64,000 nucleotides of DNA from Bacteroides sp. (GCA_022648295.1 JALCME010000010.1:89489-153488); one strand, 5' to 3'; numbered from the stretch's first letter, positions 55,887 through 64,000 are shown. Notes: generated by a model from the letters alone, not told the origin. Numbers and translations are program-made.

Positions 55887-58205
55887 TCATTCAATTCTTC
55901 TAATATCACTTTCAGAAACATGCCTCCCTCTATAAGATTTAGTAGGTGCATTAATAGTATATCTTATTGTCAATGCGACCTGCTGTGAATCAGGATTGGC
56001 ATGTTTACTATAAGTCAGCTTAGGGCCAAAGAGCATAAAACTGTTTTTGCGCGTATGAACTATATCGGAGACCTGAAGACCAACAGTCAGCTTTTTATTA
56101 AGAAGTACTTTTCGCACTCCCATATCCATTCCCCAATAAGAGTGTAACAGCATTGCCCCGGAGTTGCCTTTACTTTGGCAATTAATGTCAAAGGATAAAA
56201 TTGTATTTCCCGGAAGTTTCACACTATTATTGCAAACAAGATAAAACTGGGATTTATTCATAGCTTTCGACATTCCCTGATTAGTTACATGAAAAAAAGG
56301 CTGGGTAAAGAATAATCCGAGCTCTGGTTTCCATCTCCCAATAGTTGGCAATAAGAAAACAGAGAAATTCAGAATTTGATATCGCCTGAAGTTGTCAAAA
56401 GTAAATATTGCCACATTTGGATCTTCTTCATATCCCTTCGCCATGAACTCAATCACGTTTTTCCGATATTGATAGTTTGCAGTGAAGTGCATCCATTTAT
56501 AAATTGCCGTAAACTGTAAATCATGGTTTGTTTCAGGAATGAGCAACGGATTACCAGCTTCATAAATGAAGCGATTATTGTAATTCATTGCACTGCGAAG
56601 CTGGAAGAAAGAAGGACGATCTGTCTTTACCGTATAACTTAGATTTGTTTGCACTTTACCTATTGGCATCTCTACGGATAGGTTTGGGAACCAATTATCG
56701 TAAGTGTGACTTTGCCCCGGAACAAACAAATCTTCTTCCCAATAGTTGGAGACAGCATGCTCAAAACGCAGACCTGCCGTCAGACTGATTGCTCCCAACG
56801 AACGTGAGTATTCCGCAAACCCGGCTACCTTACGCTCCTCAATCCTACTATTTGTCTTCGGAAGTAAAGATTGCACATTATTAAAACGATCCCTTCTGCG
56901 GATAAAAGTATAATCACTCCCAAAATTGAACTTTCCTTTCCATAAGGGATGTGTCATGACCAACTTCGCCGCATACAGCCTGTTATTGGCATTGGTAAAT
57001 GAATTGATTTGCCGTATGCCCTCCGTCTCACTATTCTCTTCCGATTCCTGATCTTCGTTATTCTTCCCCCAGATAAAATCTGCATTGAGGTTAATTTGGA
57101 GATCCTTTACTTTCCCCAGATAATAAGCATTAAACTGATGCTTAATATCTTGTTGAAAGCCAGTCGACAGATAATCGGTATAATCCGTAAGAACGTCATT
57201 GGCTTTGACCGTATAATTTGATATACCATTAAGATGAAAATCAGGTGTACGAATTAGCTCATAAGAAATTCCAAAGCTGTGCTGAGGATTGAAATCATAA
57301 CTTGCACTTACTTTTCCGCGCAACATATCCCCTTTATTGTAGAAACGTGCTTTGTTGTTAATGACCCATTCCACATCTGCGGGAATATCATATTCAACGG
57401 ATTGTTCCCGTTTATTGGAATTATGTGCATGGTACAGCATACCTGTAAGAAATAAATTCTCTTTTTGAGAACTTAATGTCACCTGTTCATAATAACTTGT
57501 ACGCCGACCTTGAGTAATGCCCGTACGCAAACTACTTCCAAACCCATTCCGGTTCTTTCGGACAGTTCGTATGCGGATAACAGCTTTTACCGTAGCATCG
57601 TATTCCGCACCCGGATTATTAATCAATTCTATTTTATCAATATCCGCTGCCGAAAGTTGGTTAAGTTCCGAGTTATCCTGCAACTTGCGGCCATTGATGT
57701 ATATCAACGGAGTCCCTTTCCCGAATACTGTATAGCCGTCTTCCGTAGCACGAAGTCCGGGAATATGCTTAAGCACATCATTGGCATCATTCAAAGTACT
57801 CAATACGCTTCCTTTAACTTTGGTCTCAAGAGCCCCTGATTTTAATTTAAACACCGGTCGCCGGGCATTAACAGTCGCCTCCTTCAGCATAATTGCCGCA
57901 GGAAGAAGTACCCATTCTCCTGTATCACCACCGGTACATGGGCGACTAAGAGTTTGATACCCGATATAAGATACCTGAAGAATATAGTTGCCGGAAGGTA
58001 CATTGGCTAATTCAAAAGAGCCATCTTCCCTACTGCATGTTCCGCAGATAAATGTTGAATCCGGTGAGAGAAGACTGATATTGGCATACTCTATAGAATG
58101 CTGACTGGCATCTTTCACTATTCCTTTAATAATATTCGCATTGAAATGAGCTTTGATAGTGATAGTAATTCCCAATAGCATCAATAAGCATAATGAATGT
58201 TTCAT
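55887..58205 (-). CDS. TonB-dependent-type outer-membrane beta-barrel protein
   Basis: The 772-residue protein has a signal peptide (to about residue 19), a carboxypeptidase-regulatory-like domain at about 26-105, a short plug-like domain at about 125-215 (SVLSTLNDANDVLKHIPGL, GTPLIYINGRKL, IDKIELINNPGAEYDA) and a C-terminal barrel of the outer-membrane beta-barrel family type. No TonB box is obvious. The cargo is unknown. It lies downstream of a five-unit 11-bp operator array and of a membrane-anchored regulator on the same strand. Its stop is followed on that strand by a short palindrome (AAAGAGCTCTTT, 55854-55865). Confidence 0.85.
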   Translation of the reverse strand: MKHSLCLLMLLGITITIKAHFNANIIKGIVKDASQHSIEYANISLLSPDSTFICGTCSREDGSFELANVPSGNYILQVSYIGYQTLSRPCTGGDTGEWVLLPAAIMLKEATVNARRPVFKLKSGALETKVKGSVLSTLNDANDVLKHIPGLRATEDGYTVFGKGTPLIYINGRKLQDNSELNQLSAADIDKIELINNPGAEYDATVKAVIRIRTVRKNRNGFGSSLRTGITQGRRTSYYEQVTLSSQKENLFLTGMLYHAHNSNKREQSVEYDIPADVEWVINNKARFYNKGDMLRGKVSASYDFNPQHSFGISYELIRTPDFHLNGISNYTVKANDVLTDYTDYLSTGFQQDIKHQFNAYYLGKVKDLQINLNADFIWGKNNEDQESEENSETEGIRQINSFTNANNRLYAAKLVMTHPLWKGKFNFGSDYTFIRRRDRFNNVQSLLPKTNSRIEERKVAGFAEYSRSLGAISLTAGLRFEHAVSNYWEEDLFVPGQSHTYDNWFPNLSVEMPIGKVQTNLSYTVKTDRPSFFQLRSAMNYNNRFIYEAGNPLLIPETNHDLQFTAIYKWMHFTANYQYRKNVIEFMAKGYEEDPNVAIFTFDNFRRYQILNFSVFLLPTIGRWKPELGLFFTQPFFHVTNQGMSKAMNKSQFYLVCNNSVKLPGNTILSFDINCQSKGNSGAMLLHSYWGMDMGVRKVLLNKKLTVGLQVSDIVHTRKNSFMLFGPKLTYSKHANPDSQQVALTIRYTINAPTKSYRGRHVSESDIRRIE

Positions 58206-58230
58206 ATTCCTTTCTTTTTATTTAGGAATA

Positions 58231-58238
58231 CGAAAGTA
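58231..58238 (-). promoter_or_regulatory. Possible -7 element of the barrel-protein gene
   Basis: TACTTTCG differs from the consensus TAnnTTTG at one base. It lies 18 bases downstream of the repeat array, the usual spacing for a Pho-type activator site. Confidence 0.45.
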
Positions 58239-58256
58239 GATGGTTTCAACAAAAGC

Positions 58257-58311
58257 AATGCAAACAAACGGTGGACAAGAAACTGACAGTTGTCTGACAA
58301 TTACCCGACAA
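58257..58311 (-). promoter_or_regulatory. Five 11-bp direct repeats upstream of the barrel-protein gene
   Basis: Read on the minus strand the stretch divides into TTGTCGGGTAA, TTGTCAGACAA, CTGTCAGTTTC, TTGTCCACCGT and TTGTTTGCATT. The core YTGTC (YTGTT in the last) repeats every 11 bases. OmpR/PhoB-type winged-helix proteins bind such arrays, and the gene immediately upstream encodes one. It overlaps the expected -33 region, which suggests activation. Confidence 0.6.
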
Positions 58312-58352
58312 CCGTCTGCCCATGAACAATTTATACTATTTAAAACTTACTC

Positions 58353-59228
58353 TTAAGACTTTACTTCCAATACGTAAGCTCTTCCGCGATCGGCCGTAAT
58401 CTTTAAATTGCTTTGTTCTTCCACAATCGGTTTCAATCTGCGGATAAGCGTATAGAGCGTTTCATCGGCATTCTCTTTGCCCGGCCATAACGCGTCACAG
58501 ATATCAGTCTTAGGAAGCTGATGCGATGAAGAAAGAAAGAACATCTCCATAAGTGCATATTGCATCGGAGTCAACTTTAACTTTTCCCGTTGTTCATTCA
58601 CAAAACAGTTCTTATCATAACACAGGGTAAGGTTACCAAAATGAACGAGATCTTTTTCCGTGCCCTGATCTCTACGCTGCTGCTTTCTCCATAAATAGAA
58701 ATAATAAGCGCCCATTATGATTGCCATAAAGAAGAATATCGCCGCCCATGTTTGATTTGAAAGTGCAAGAATTGTAGTTACAGGACATTGGGCATATCCC
58801 TGAAGAGAAACAAAGAGCCCCTCTGACGTAGCATTTACCGTTGGAGAAAGCCACACAACCGTATCACTGGTAATGACATTATCCGGAATTTGTTTAATAA
58901 TAGCTTTCTGTTCTCTCTCTTTTAGAACATGAATCATAATACCTGCCGAAGGCCTTATTTCCTTTATCTTTAATGCCTCCGAGAAGTGCTCGTTGGTACT
59001 ATTTATTGCCACAGGAGCATCCATTATCTTTTGTAACTTTGCATAAGTCTGGATTGAGTCTTTGCAAAGCCAGCAATGCATATTGGCTGTAACACTCTTA
59101 CGAAGAGCTTGATTCAGATCGTTTACAATTCGCTGCTCTGCGTTTTTGTAGCTATGAAAACCGAAAGCGAATGAAAGACAAATCAATAAAAACGGGATAA
59201 CTAAAGCGCTGTGTGGTTTCATCTTCAT
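58353..59228 (-). CDS. Membrane-anchored winged-helix (OmpR-type) transcriptional regulator
   Basis: One-component regulator of 291 residues: an N-terminal membrane helix (about 8-25), a periplasmic domain with cysteines in MHCWLCKD (about 50-57) and Cys148, a second membrane helix (about 158-180), and a cytoplasmic OmpR-type DNA-binding domain (about 195-288, LTPMQYALMEMFFLSSSHQLPKTDICDALWP and LIRRLKPIVEE). There is no receiver domain, so the signal is likely read directly in the periplasm, as in ToxR-like proteins. Starts at 59228 and 59222 are both possible. It lies between the barrel-protein gene and the NVEALA operon. Confidence 0.85.
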   Translation of the reverse strand: MKMKPHSALVIPFLLICLSFAFGFHSYKNAEQRIVNDLNQALRKSVTANMHCWLCKDSIQTYAKLQKIMDAPVAINSTNEHFSEALKIKEIRPSAGIMIHVLKEREQKAIIKQIPDNVITSDTVVWLSPTVNATSEGLFVSLQGYAQCPVTTILALSNQTWAAIFFFMAIIMGAYYFYLWRKQQRRDQGTEKDLVHFGNLTLCYDKNCFVNEQREKLKLTPMQYALMEMFFLSSSHQLPKTDICDALWPGKENADETLYTLIRRLKPIVEEQSNLKITADRGRAYVLEVKS

Positions 59229-59279
59229 CTTATTTTAGATGGACAAATATAATTAATGATATAGATTAATCCTATTGAA
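59191..59279. repeat. 89-bp direct repeat, copy 1
   Basis: This stretch covers the first codons and the upstream region of the winged-helix regulator. It recurs at 61168-61256 with 87 of 89 bases identical. A weaker match extends 19 bases further (59172 and 61149). Confidence 0.9.
59244..59251 (-). promoter_or_regulatory. Possible -7 element of the winged-helix regulator
   Basis: Minus-strand TATATTTG fits TAnnTTTG but lies only 16 bases from the ATG, and no -33 is seen. It is copied in the second repeat at 61221-61228. Confidence 0.4.
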
Positions 59280-59361
59280 AAAAGATAAAAAGGTCTTCAA
59301 TTATCTACAATTAAGATGAGTGGAATAAATTCATTTCAGACATTATCATATAGCGTGAAAA

Positions 59362-59394
59362 AGAGTTCACACTATTTTCACGCATATTTCACGA
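59362..59394 (+). promoter_or_regulatory. Three 11-bp direct repeats upstream of the NVEALA operon
   Basis: The 11-mers AGAGTTCACAC, TATTTTCACGC and ATATTTCACGA are consecutive, with TTCAC at 59366, 59377 and 59388. CGTGAAAA (59354) and TTTTCACG (59375) also form an inverted repeat here. The 11-bp phasing suits the neighbouring OmpR-type regulator. Confidence 0.55.
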
Positions 59395-59424
59395 TAGAAA
59401 AAAGATTGATTACACATACATATC

Positions 59425-59432
59425 TAAATTTG
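59425..59432 (+). promoter_or_regulatory. Possible -7 element of the NVEALA operon
   Basis: TAAATTTG fits TAnnTTTG. The array of 11-bp repeats ends 30 bases upstream. The leader to the ATG at 59629 would be about 190 bases and holds AGGAGGTGAT at 59519-59528. Confidence 0.4.
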
Positions 59433-59628
59433 TTTTTTATACAAAAAAAGAACAAGGGACGAATAATAGTCATTTGCTTAAAAACAATAAGACTCTCCGT
59501 TCCATAATCTATAAAGAAAGGAGGTGATAGAAAAACAAAGAGAATATTTGAAGAGACAACTAGATTGCCTATCCGTTGAAAGAATAAATACGGAAACTAA
59601 AATGAATTATAAACTAAAACTTGCAGAC

Positions 59629-59889
59629 ATGAAAAGAAAGTTTTTTTTTATGACATTAATAGCTATTGTTTTAATGTATACTGGCTATAATTTCTATTCT
59701 GTCTCTGCACGGAATCATGTAGCCGTATCAAATCTAAGACTAGCTAACGTAGAAGCCCTCGCAAATAATGGAGAAACTGCAGATGGAAGAAAATTATATG
59801 AATTACATTGCGGAAGTGGTTATGGGACACAGTGTAAAGCTTCATCAGTTACAGGAAATCCATGTGCCGTTGAACGTTCATGTCCTTAA
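59629..59889 (+). CDS. NVEALA-family small secreted peptide
   Basis: The 86-residue product has a short basic start (MKRKFFF), a hydrophobic helix to about residue 20, and the family motif NVEALA at residues 40-45, preceded by LRLA. The C-terminal part has four cysteines (61, 69, 79, 85) and may form disulfides in the periplasm or outside. NVEALA peptides are known only from Bacteroidota and their function is not established; they commonly neighbour beta-propeller lipoproteins, as here. Earlier in-frame starts exist at ATG 59602 and GTG 59524, but 59629 gives the best signal peptide. The gene is A/T rich. Confidence 0.8.
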   Translation: MKRKFFFMTLIAIVLMYTGYNFYSVSARNHVAVSNLRLANVEALANNGETADGRKLYELHCGSGYGTQCKASSVTGNPCAVERSCP

Positions 59890-59964
59890 TAATTTTCAAG
59901 AAAGATTTTTAGTTATGAAAACAAGGGAGAACAAACTTCTCCCTTTAGAGAACATATTCTATTT

Positions 59965-61107
59965 ATGATAAAAGATTTTTTTTACTTTATATTGACAGCA
60001 AGTTTATTGTTCTCTTGTTCAAAAAAGGAACAGAAACTCTGCGAAAATCACTATGGAAAACCTGTTTCTCTAAGCAAGAGAGAGCTTAAAATTCCAATAG
60101 ATGCAAGTACTCTGTCTTCATATCAAGTTTTATCCACGTATTATGAGAAAGATAAAACCGATTATATTTTTGCATATAATAGTAAGATGCATGCAATTGA
60201 TATATTTAATTTGAAAGATAAGGTCATTTCACATATTCCCTTACAATCTGAAGGACAGAATGGTGTTTTGGAACAAGCAGCAGGAATATATGTCCATAAC
60301 CCAGATAGCATTTGGTTATACAGCCAAGGTAATTTATACCTATTAAACAAAGAAGGAAAGGTAAAGAGTAAGCATGTACTTCCATTTCCAACAAAAGGCT
60401 TTATCAAGATTGAAACCAACTTCTCAATATCAACTTCTAATATTTTCTATCATCAAGAAAGGCAATCTATTTTCTATTTAACAGCAACTCCAACTACTGA
60501 AAGTGCTAATTATGAAGCATATGAATATTCATTACGTACAAATCAGTTCAAATCCTATACCTTAAAAGGAGGATTAGCAGAAGAAAAGTCGGGACGCAAT
60601 TTTGGTTGGAAACAATTTCCAAATGTCACCTTTACACCTCAATATATCGTATATAATTTCCCTATAACATCCAATATCTATTGTATTGACATAGAGACTG
60701 GTAAGGAATATATTCATGGAGGACAGAGTAAATATACCCCCAATATCGTTTCCGAGTTAAAGATGCCTTATGACTTTAAGAAAGCAGACAAACATTTATT
60801 AGAGAATGTACATTTCTTCGCACTACAATATGATCCCTACGGAAAAGTGTATTATAGACTGCACCTAGGGAAAACGGATTTCAATCAAAACAAAGACTTT
60901 AATGCCTTATATTATCAGAAGAAAATGTATATTACAGTTTTTAATTCTCGATTTGAAATCATAAATGAGACAGAATTAGAATCTGGAAAATATAATTATT
61001 TCAATTGCTGGGGCGTATTAGACAAAGGTCTGTTTATCACGGAAAAGGCTACGCCTGAAGAAAAAGAGGAAAATACTTTTCGAATGGAACTCTTTAGAAT
61101 ACAGTAA
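59965..61107 (+). CDS. DUF4221-like beta-propeller lipoprotein
   Basis: The 380-residue protein has a lipoprotein signal with the lipobox ending at Cys18 (LLFSC) and a body of short beta-strand repeats typical of the DUF4221/TolB-like six-blade propeller group in Bacteroidota. It begins 75 bases after the NVEALA stop and is probably co-transcribed. The family has no assigned function. It may bind or process the NVEALA peptide at the cell surface, a guess based only on pairing. The base composition is more A/T rich than the flanking housekeeping genes. Confidence 0.8.
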   Translation: MIKDFFYFILTASLLFSCSKKEQKLCENHYGKPVSLSKRELKIPIDASTLSSYQVLSTYYEKDKTDYIFAYNSKMHAIDIFNLKDKVISHIPLQSEGQNGVLEQAAGIYVHNPDSIWLYSQGNLYLLNKEGKVKSKHVLPFPTKGFIKIETNFSISTSNIFYHQERQSIFYLTATPTTESANYEAYEYSLRTNQFKSYTLKGGLAEEKSGRNFGWKQFPNVTFTPQYIVYNFPITSNIYCIDIETGKEYIHGGQSKYTPNIVSELKMPYDFKKADKHLLENVHFFALQYDPYGKVYYRLHLGKTDFNQNKDFNALYYQKKMYITVFNSRFEIINETELESGKYNYFNCWGVLDKGLFITEKATPEEKEENTFRMELFRIQ

Positions 61108-61148
61108 CTGAAGACGGAAGAGTAATTCGTATGAGTTCGGAGCTACGT

Positions 61149-61256
61149 TGAAAGAAATATCTATAGCAACGGGATAACTAAAACGCCGTGTGGTTTCATC
61201 TTCATCTTATTTTAGATGGACAAATATAATTAATGATATAGATTAATCCTATTGAA
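61149..61256 (-). pseudogene. Remnant of the winged-helix regulator's 5' end (direct repeat copy 2)
   Basis: On the minus strand it reads MKMKPHGVLVIPLL then a stop, against MKMKPHSALVIPFL in the intact gene. The upstream region is nearly identical and retains TATATTTG at 61221-61228. The remnant points back into the 3' end of the DUF4221 gene and could drive antisense RNA there. Confidence 0.8.
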
Positions 61257-61310
61257 GAAGGCCAAAAGAAGAGTTGGGAGAGTAAATGAATCCAAGCTAT
61301 TGAAAAGACA

Positions 61311-61342
61311 AAAGGGAAACTTTTGAAAAGTCTCCCTTTTTT
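61311..61342. terminator. Terminator between the DUF4221 module and rpsO
   Basis: AAAGGGAAACTTTT and AAAAGTCTCCCTTT form a stem (61311-61339) followed by T residues on plus; on the minus strand CCC is followed by TTTTGTCTTTT. It probably ends rpsO transcription and can work in both directions. Confidence 0.75.
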
Positions 61343-61366
61343 AATGTCTTTGCTACAAGTAATAAA

Positions 61367-61636
61367 TTACTTACGCAAACCGAGCTCTTTAATAATGGCA
61401 CGATATCTTTCGATATCACGATCCTTTAGATAGTCGAGCAACCCGCGGCGCTTTCCTACCAACATTGTCAAGGCTCTTTCTGTTCTATAATCTTTTCTGT
61501 TGAGCTTCATGTGCTCTGTCAGATGGGCAATACGGTATGAAAACAAAGCTATCTGGGATTCAGATGACCCAGTATCAGTGTTAGACTTTCCGTGCTTGCC
61601 GAAGATTTCTTGCTTTTTAGCAGCGTCTAAATACAT
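61367..61636 (-). CDS. rpsO: 30S ribosomal protein S15
   Basis: Binds 16S rRNA at the central domain junction and is an early assembly protein. All 89 residues match the family: EIFGKHGKSNTDTGSSESQIALFSYRI, LTEHMKLNRKDYRTERALTMLVGKRRGLLDYL. It is transcribed alone from a good promoter and ends before a terminator. S15 often represses its own mRNA; the leader (about 40 bases, with a GGGGGG run on plus) is too short to judge. Confidence 0.97.
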   Translation of the reverse strand: MYLDAAKKQEIFGKHGKSNTDTGSSESQIALFSYRIAHLTEHMKLNRKDYRTERALTMLVGKRRGLLDYLKDRDIERYRAIIKELGLRK

Positions 61637-61680
61637 AATTTTAATTTAAAATTGATATAAATATTCCTTTTACAGGGGGG

Positions 61681-61710
61681 CAAAGGTAACCATAATCTTT
61701 TATATCACAA
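61681..61710 (-). promoter_or_regulatory. Promoter of rpsO
   Basis: Minus-strand TTG (61708-61710) and TACCTTTG (61681-61688) are 19 bases apart. The G-rich leader on plus reads CAGGGGGG at 61671-61679. Confidence 0.65.
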
Positions 61711-61763
61711 TGATATCCAACGAAATTTTTCTCTTGGACATCTTATATATAATGCAAAATTAG

Positions 61764-61771
61764 TACCTTTG
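61764..61771 (+). promoter_or_regulatory. Promoter -7 element of typA
   Basis: TACCTTTG matches the consensus and lies 21 bases before ATG 61793. A TTG start at 61769 falls inside it and is therefore unlikely. Confidence 0.55.
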
Positions 61772-61792
61772 CGGCCAAATAATAGGTATTAT

Positions 61793-63589
61793 ATGCAAAA
61801 TATTAGAAACATTGCAATTATTGCCCATGTAGACCATGGGAAAACAACACTTGTGGACAAGATGCTCCTGGCAGGACATTTGTTCCGCAACAATCAGAGT
61901 ACAGGTGAATTAATACTAGATAATAATGATCTGGAACGTGAACGAGGGATAACAATCCTTTCTAAAAATGTCTCCATTAATTATAAAGGAACCAAAATTA
62001 ATATCATTGATACTCCGGGGCATAGTGACTTTGGAGGTGAGGTAGAACGTGTGCTAAATATGGCTGACGGGTGCATCTTATTAGTCGATGCATTTGAAGG
62101 ACCGATGCCCCAAACTCGCTTTGTCTTGCAAAAAGCCCTTCAAATCGGCCTGAAACCTGTTGTAGTCGTAAATAAGGTAGATAAACCAAACTGTCGTCCT
62201 GAAGAAGTGTATGAAATGGTTTTCGACTTAATGTTCAGTCTGAATGCAACGGAAGAACAACTTGATTTCCCTGTAATATACGGTTCTGCAAAAAACGGAT
62301 GGATGAGTACTGATTGGCAAAAGCCAACGGATAACATCATTCCTTTATTGGATTGTATCATAGAAAATATCCCGGCACCCCAACAACTGGAAGGTACTCC
62401 TCAAATGTTAGTAACCTCTCTGGATTATTCTTCTTATACAGGTCGTATCGCCGTAGGACGTGTACATCGTGGAACACTAAAAGAAGGTATGAATGTTTCC
62501 CTCGCTAAACGCAACGGAGATATCGTCAAAACAAAGATCAAAGAACTTCATGTGTTTGAAGGATTAGGACGTGTAAAAACCTCAGAAGTTTCTTCAGGTG
62601 ATATTTGTGCCTTAATCGGCATCGACGGGTTTGAAATTGGCGACACAGTTTGCGATTATGAAAAACCGGAACCATTACCACCTATTGCTATCGACGAACC
62701 GACAATGAGCATGTTATTCACCATCAATGACTCTCCTTTCTTTGGCCGTGACGGAAAATTTGTAACTTCACGCCATATTCATGATCGGTTAATGAAAGAG
62801 TTGGATAAGAATCTTGCTTTACGTGTACGCAAAAGCGAAGAAGATGGCAAATGGATAGTCTCCGGACGTGGAGTACTCCATCTCTCTGTTTTAATTGAGA
62901 CAATGCGTCGCGAAGGCTATGAACTACAGGTAGGTCAGCCTCAGGTTATTTTCAAAGAAATTGAGGGAAAGAAGAATGAACCGGTTGAAGAACTAACCGT
63001 TAATGTTCCCGAAGAATACGCCAGCAAAATTATTGATATGGTAACTCGTCGTAAAGGCGAAATGGTAAAAATGGAAAGTGCTGGTGAGCGTGTAAATCTC
63101 GAATTTGACATGCCTTCCCGTGGTATAATAGGTTTGCGCACCAATGTGTTGACAGCTTCCGCGGGCGAAGCTATTATGGCACATCGTTTCAAAGAATACC
63201 AACCTTATAAAGGAGAAATTGAACGCCGTACCAATGGCTCTATGATTGCAATGGAAACAGGAACTGCATTTGCATACGCTATTGATAAACTACAGGATCG
63301 TGGGCGGTTCTTTGTTTTTCCTCAAGAGGAAGTTTATGCAGGTCAAGTAGTTGGAGAACATTCTCATGAGAATGATTTGGTCGTTAATGTGACGAAATCG
63401 AAAAAACTGACTAACATGCGTGCTTCAGGTTCTGATGACAAGACCCGTTTAATACCTCCTGTACAATTCTCATTGGAAGAAGCCTTAGAATATATTAAAG
63501 AGGATGAATATGTAGAAGTCACTCCCAAGGCTATGAGAATGCGTAAAGTTATTTTGGATGAGACAGAACGCAAACGTTCCAATAGATAA
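61793..63589 (+). CDS. typA: Translational GTPase TypA/BipA
   Basis: Ribosome-associated GTPase that helps 50S assembly, mainly under stress or cold. The 598-residue protein has G1 [10 protein letters not shown] near residue 12, G3 [12 protein letters not shown] near residue 74, G4 NKVDK near residue 128, then EF-G-like domains II, III and V and the TypA C-terminal region. [18 protein letters not shown] at ATG 61793 is the normal start. It is divergent from rpsO and stands alone. Confidence 0.96.
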   Translation: MQNIRNIAIIAHVDHGKTTLVDKMLLAGHLFRNNQSTGELILDNNDLERERGITILSKNVSINYKGTKINIIDTPGHSDFGGEVERVLNMADGCILLVDAFEGPMPQTRFVLQKALQIGLKPVVVVNKVDKPNCRPEEVYEMVFDLMFSLNATEEQLDFPVIYGSAKNGWMSTDWQKPTDNIIPLLDCIIENIPAPQQLEGTPQMLVTSLDYSSYTGRIAVGRVHRGTLKEGMNVSLAKRNGDIVKTKIKELHVFEGLGRVKTSEVSSGDICALIGIDGFEIGDTVCDYEKPEPLPPIAIDEPTMSMLFTINDSPFFGRDGKFVTSRHIHDRLMKELDKNLALRVRKSEEDGKWIVSGRGVLHLSVLIETMRREGYELQVGQPQVIFKEIEGKKNEPVEELTVNVPEEYASKIIDMVTRRKGEMVKMESAGERVNLEFDMPSRGIIGLRTNVLTASAGEAIMAHRFKEYQPYKGEIERRTNGSMIAMETGTAFAYAIDKLQDRGRFFVFPQEEVYAGQVVGEHSHENDLVVNVTKSKKLTNMRASGSDDKTRLIPPVQFSLEEALEYIKEDEYVEVTPKAMRMRKVILDETERKRSNR

Positions 63590-63666
63590 TCAGGGTAAGT
63601 TCTCTCTGCATAATATTCGTTGAGTAAGAGCAACAAACACTTCAAAATATAGTTTTATACACAGTG

Positions 63667-63696
63667 AAAGGAGTTATCGAAAGGTAGCTCCTTTTT
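63667..63696 (+). terminator. Terminator after typA
   Basis: AAAGGAG (63667-63673) pairs with CTCCTTT (63688-63694), with an inner TTA/GTA-type helix, then T residues. Confidence 0.75.
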
Positions 63697-64000
63697 ATTG
63701 GTATATAATCAAAGCTATCGTTCCCTTAGTCAGAAACTCTCGTTTCTTATTGCAGATACTATAATTTCCTTATGAAGACACAAGCGTTCTCCCTATGGAA
63801 ATTAGAATAGATGACCGTTGGAACGATCATGACGCTTGTACACGGTGTATTGTACTGACTATGCCTGGAAAAGGTGGTTCTTCTTTAATTTAGTTGAAAA
63901 GAATATATATGCCACCTCGTTTTTGTTATTATTTGATATGAAGTCTTGGTCGTTAGTAAATATCAACTCATTAAATTGTATTATTCATTTGATAGTTAAT
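63697..64000. other. Intergenic sequence at the window end, no gene seen
   Basis: No reading frame of useful length, tRNA or known RNA is recognised. ACAAGCGT (63780-63787) and ACGCTTGT (63832-63839) are exact inverted repeats that could form a 60-base hairpin. The next gene presumably starts beyond the window. Confidence 0.4.

Noticed and set aside
59316..59507. 63-codon reading frame upstream of the NVEALA gene
   Set aside because: It crosses the operator repeats and the -7 element, is rich in rare patterns and shows no family or signal features.
59191..61256. Insertion sequence or composite transposon around the NVEALA module
   Set aside because: There is no transposase, and the repeats are copies of the regulator's 5' end, not terminal inverted repeats.

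Overview
The window looks like chromosomal DNA from a gut Bacteroides species. It has three SusC/SusD- or TonB-type outer-membrane uptake loci, a hybrid two-component regulator, a fumarate reductase operon of Bacteroidota type, NVEALA, DUF4221, DUF4271, DUF6377 and DUF4861 family proteins, and many copies of the Bacteroides promoter (-7 element TAnnTTTG, often with TTG/TTTG about 20 bp upstream). The species cannot be fixed from sequence alone. No insertion sequence, prophage, CRISPR array or rRNA operon is visible.

Layout. 1-2329: end of uppP, then truB, queA and folK. 2330-10190: a DUF6377-type regulator broken by an in-frame TAA, then susC, susD and a histidine acid phosphatase (inositol-phosphate type). 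10300-11760: metK behind a long hairpin leader. 11950-16825: LOG-like gene, DUF4271, hemD-like gene, rnpA, yidD, tatD-like gene, tyrS. 16930-17000: tRNA-Gln(UUG). 17123-21000: a TonB receptor and a TRAP-like phosphatase behind a six-unit 11-bp operator array. 21164-24222: kduI, kduD and a DUF4861 lipoprotein (unsaturated uronate metabolism). 24538-28018: sdhB/frdB, sdhA/frdA and sdhC on the minus strand. 28226-34457: AraC regulator, PAP2 phosphatase, dprA, thioesterase, U32 protein, DUF2059 protein, dusB. 34458-35500: about 1 kb without genes, filled with degenerate repeats of 22-bp period. 35501-47976: a polysaccharide utilization locus with an HTCS regulator, susC, susD and a fused GH43-GH28 enzyme, pointing to pectin side chains. 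48000-55701: methyltransferase, YfhO protein, ahcY, acyl-CoA synthetase and an XRE-cupin regulator. 55887-61256: a TonB-type barrel, a membrane-anchored winged-helix regulator and an NVEALA/DUF4221 pair flanked by 89-bp direct repeats. 61367-63589: rpsO and typA.

How the parts fit. Two separate phosphate-scavenging loci lie about 10 kb apart: SusCD with histidine acid phosphatase, and TonB receptor with purple-acid-phosphatase-like enzyme. The GH43-GH28 locus and the kdu genes are both consistent with pectin use, but they are not adjacent. metK and ahcY are two steps of the S-adenosylmethionine cycle.

The most interesting stretch is 55.9-61.3 kb. A one-component, membrane-tethered OmpR-type regulator sits between two promoters, each preceded by 11-bp-phased direct repeats. 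One drives a TonB-type barrel and the other a small secreted NVEALA peptide plus a beta-propeller lipoprotein. The second module lies between copies of the regulator's own 5' end, which suggests it was inserted or rearranged there.
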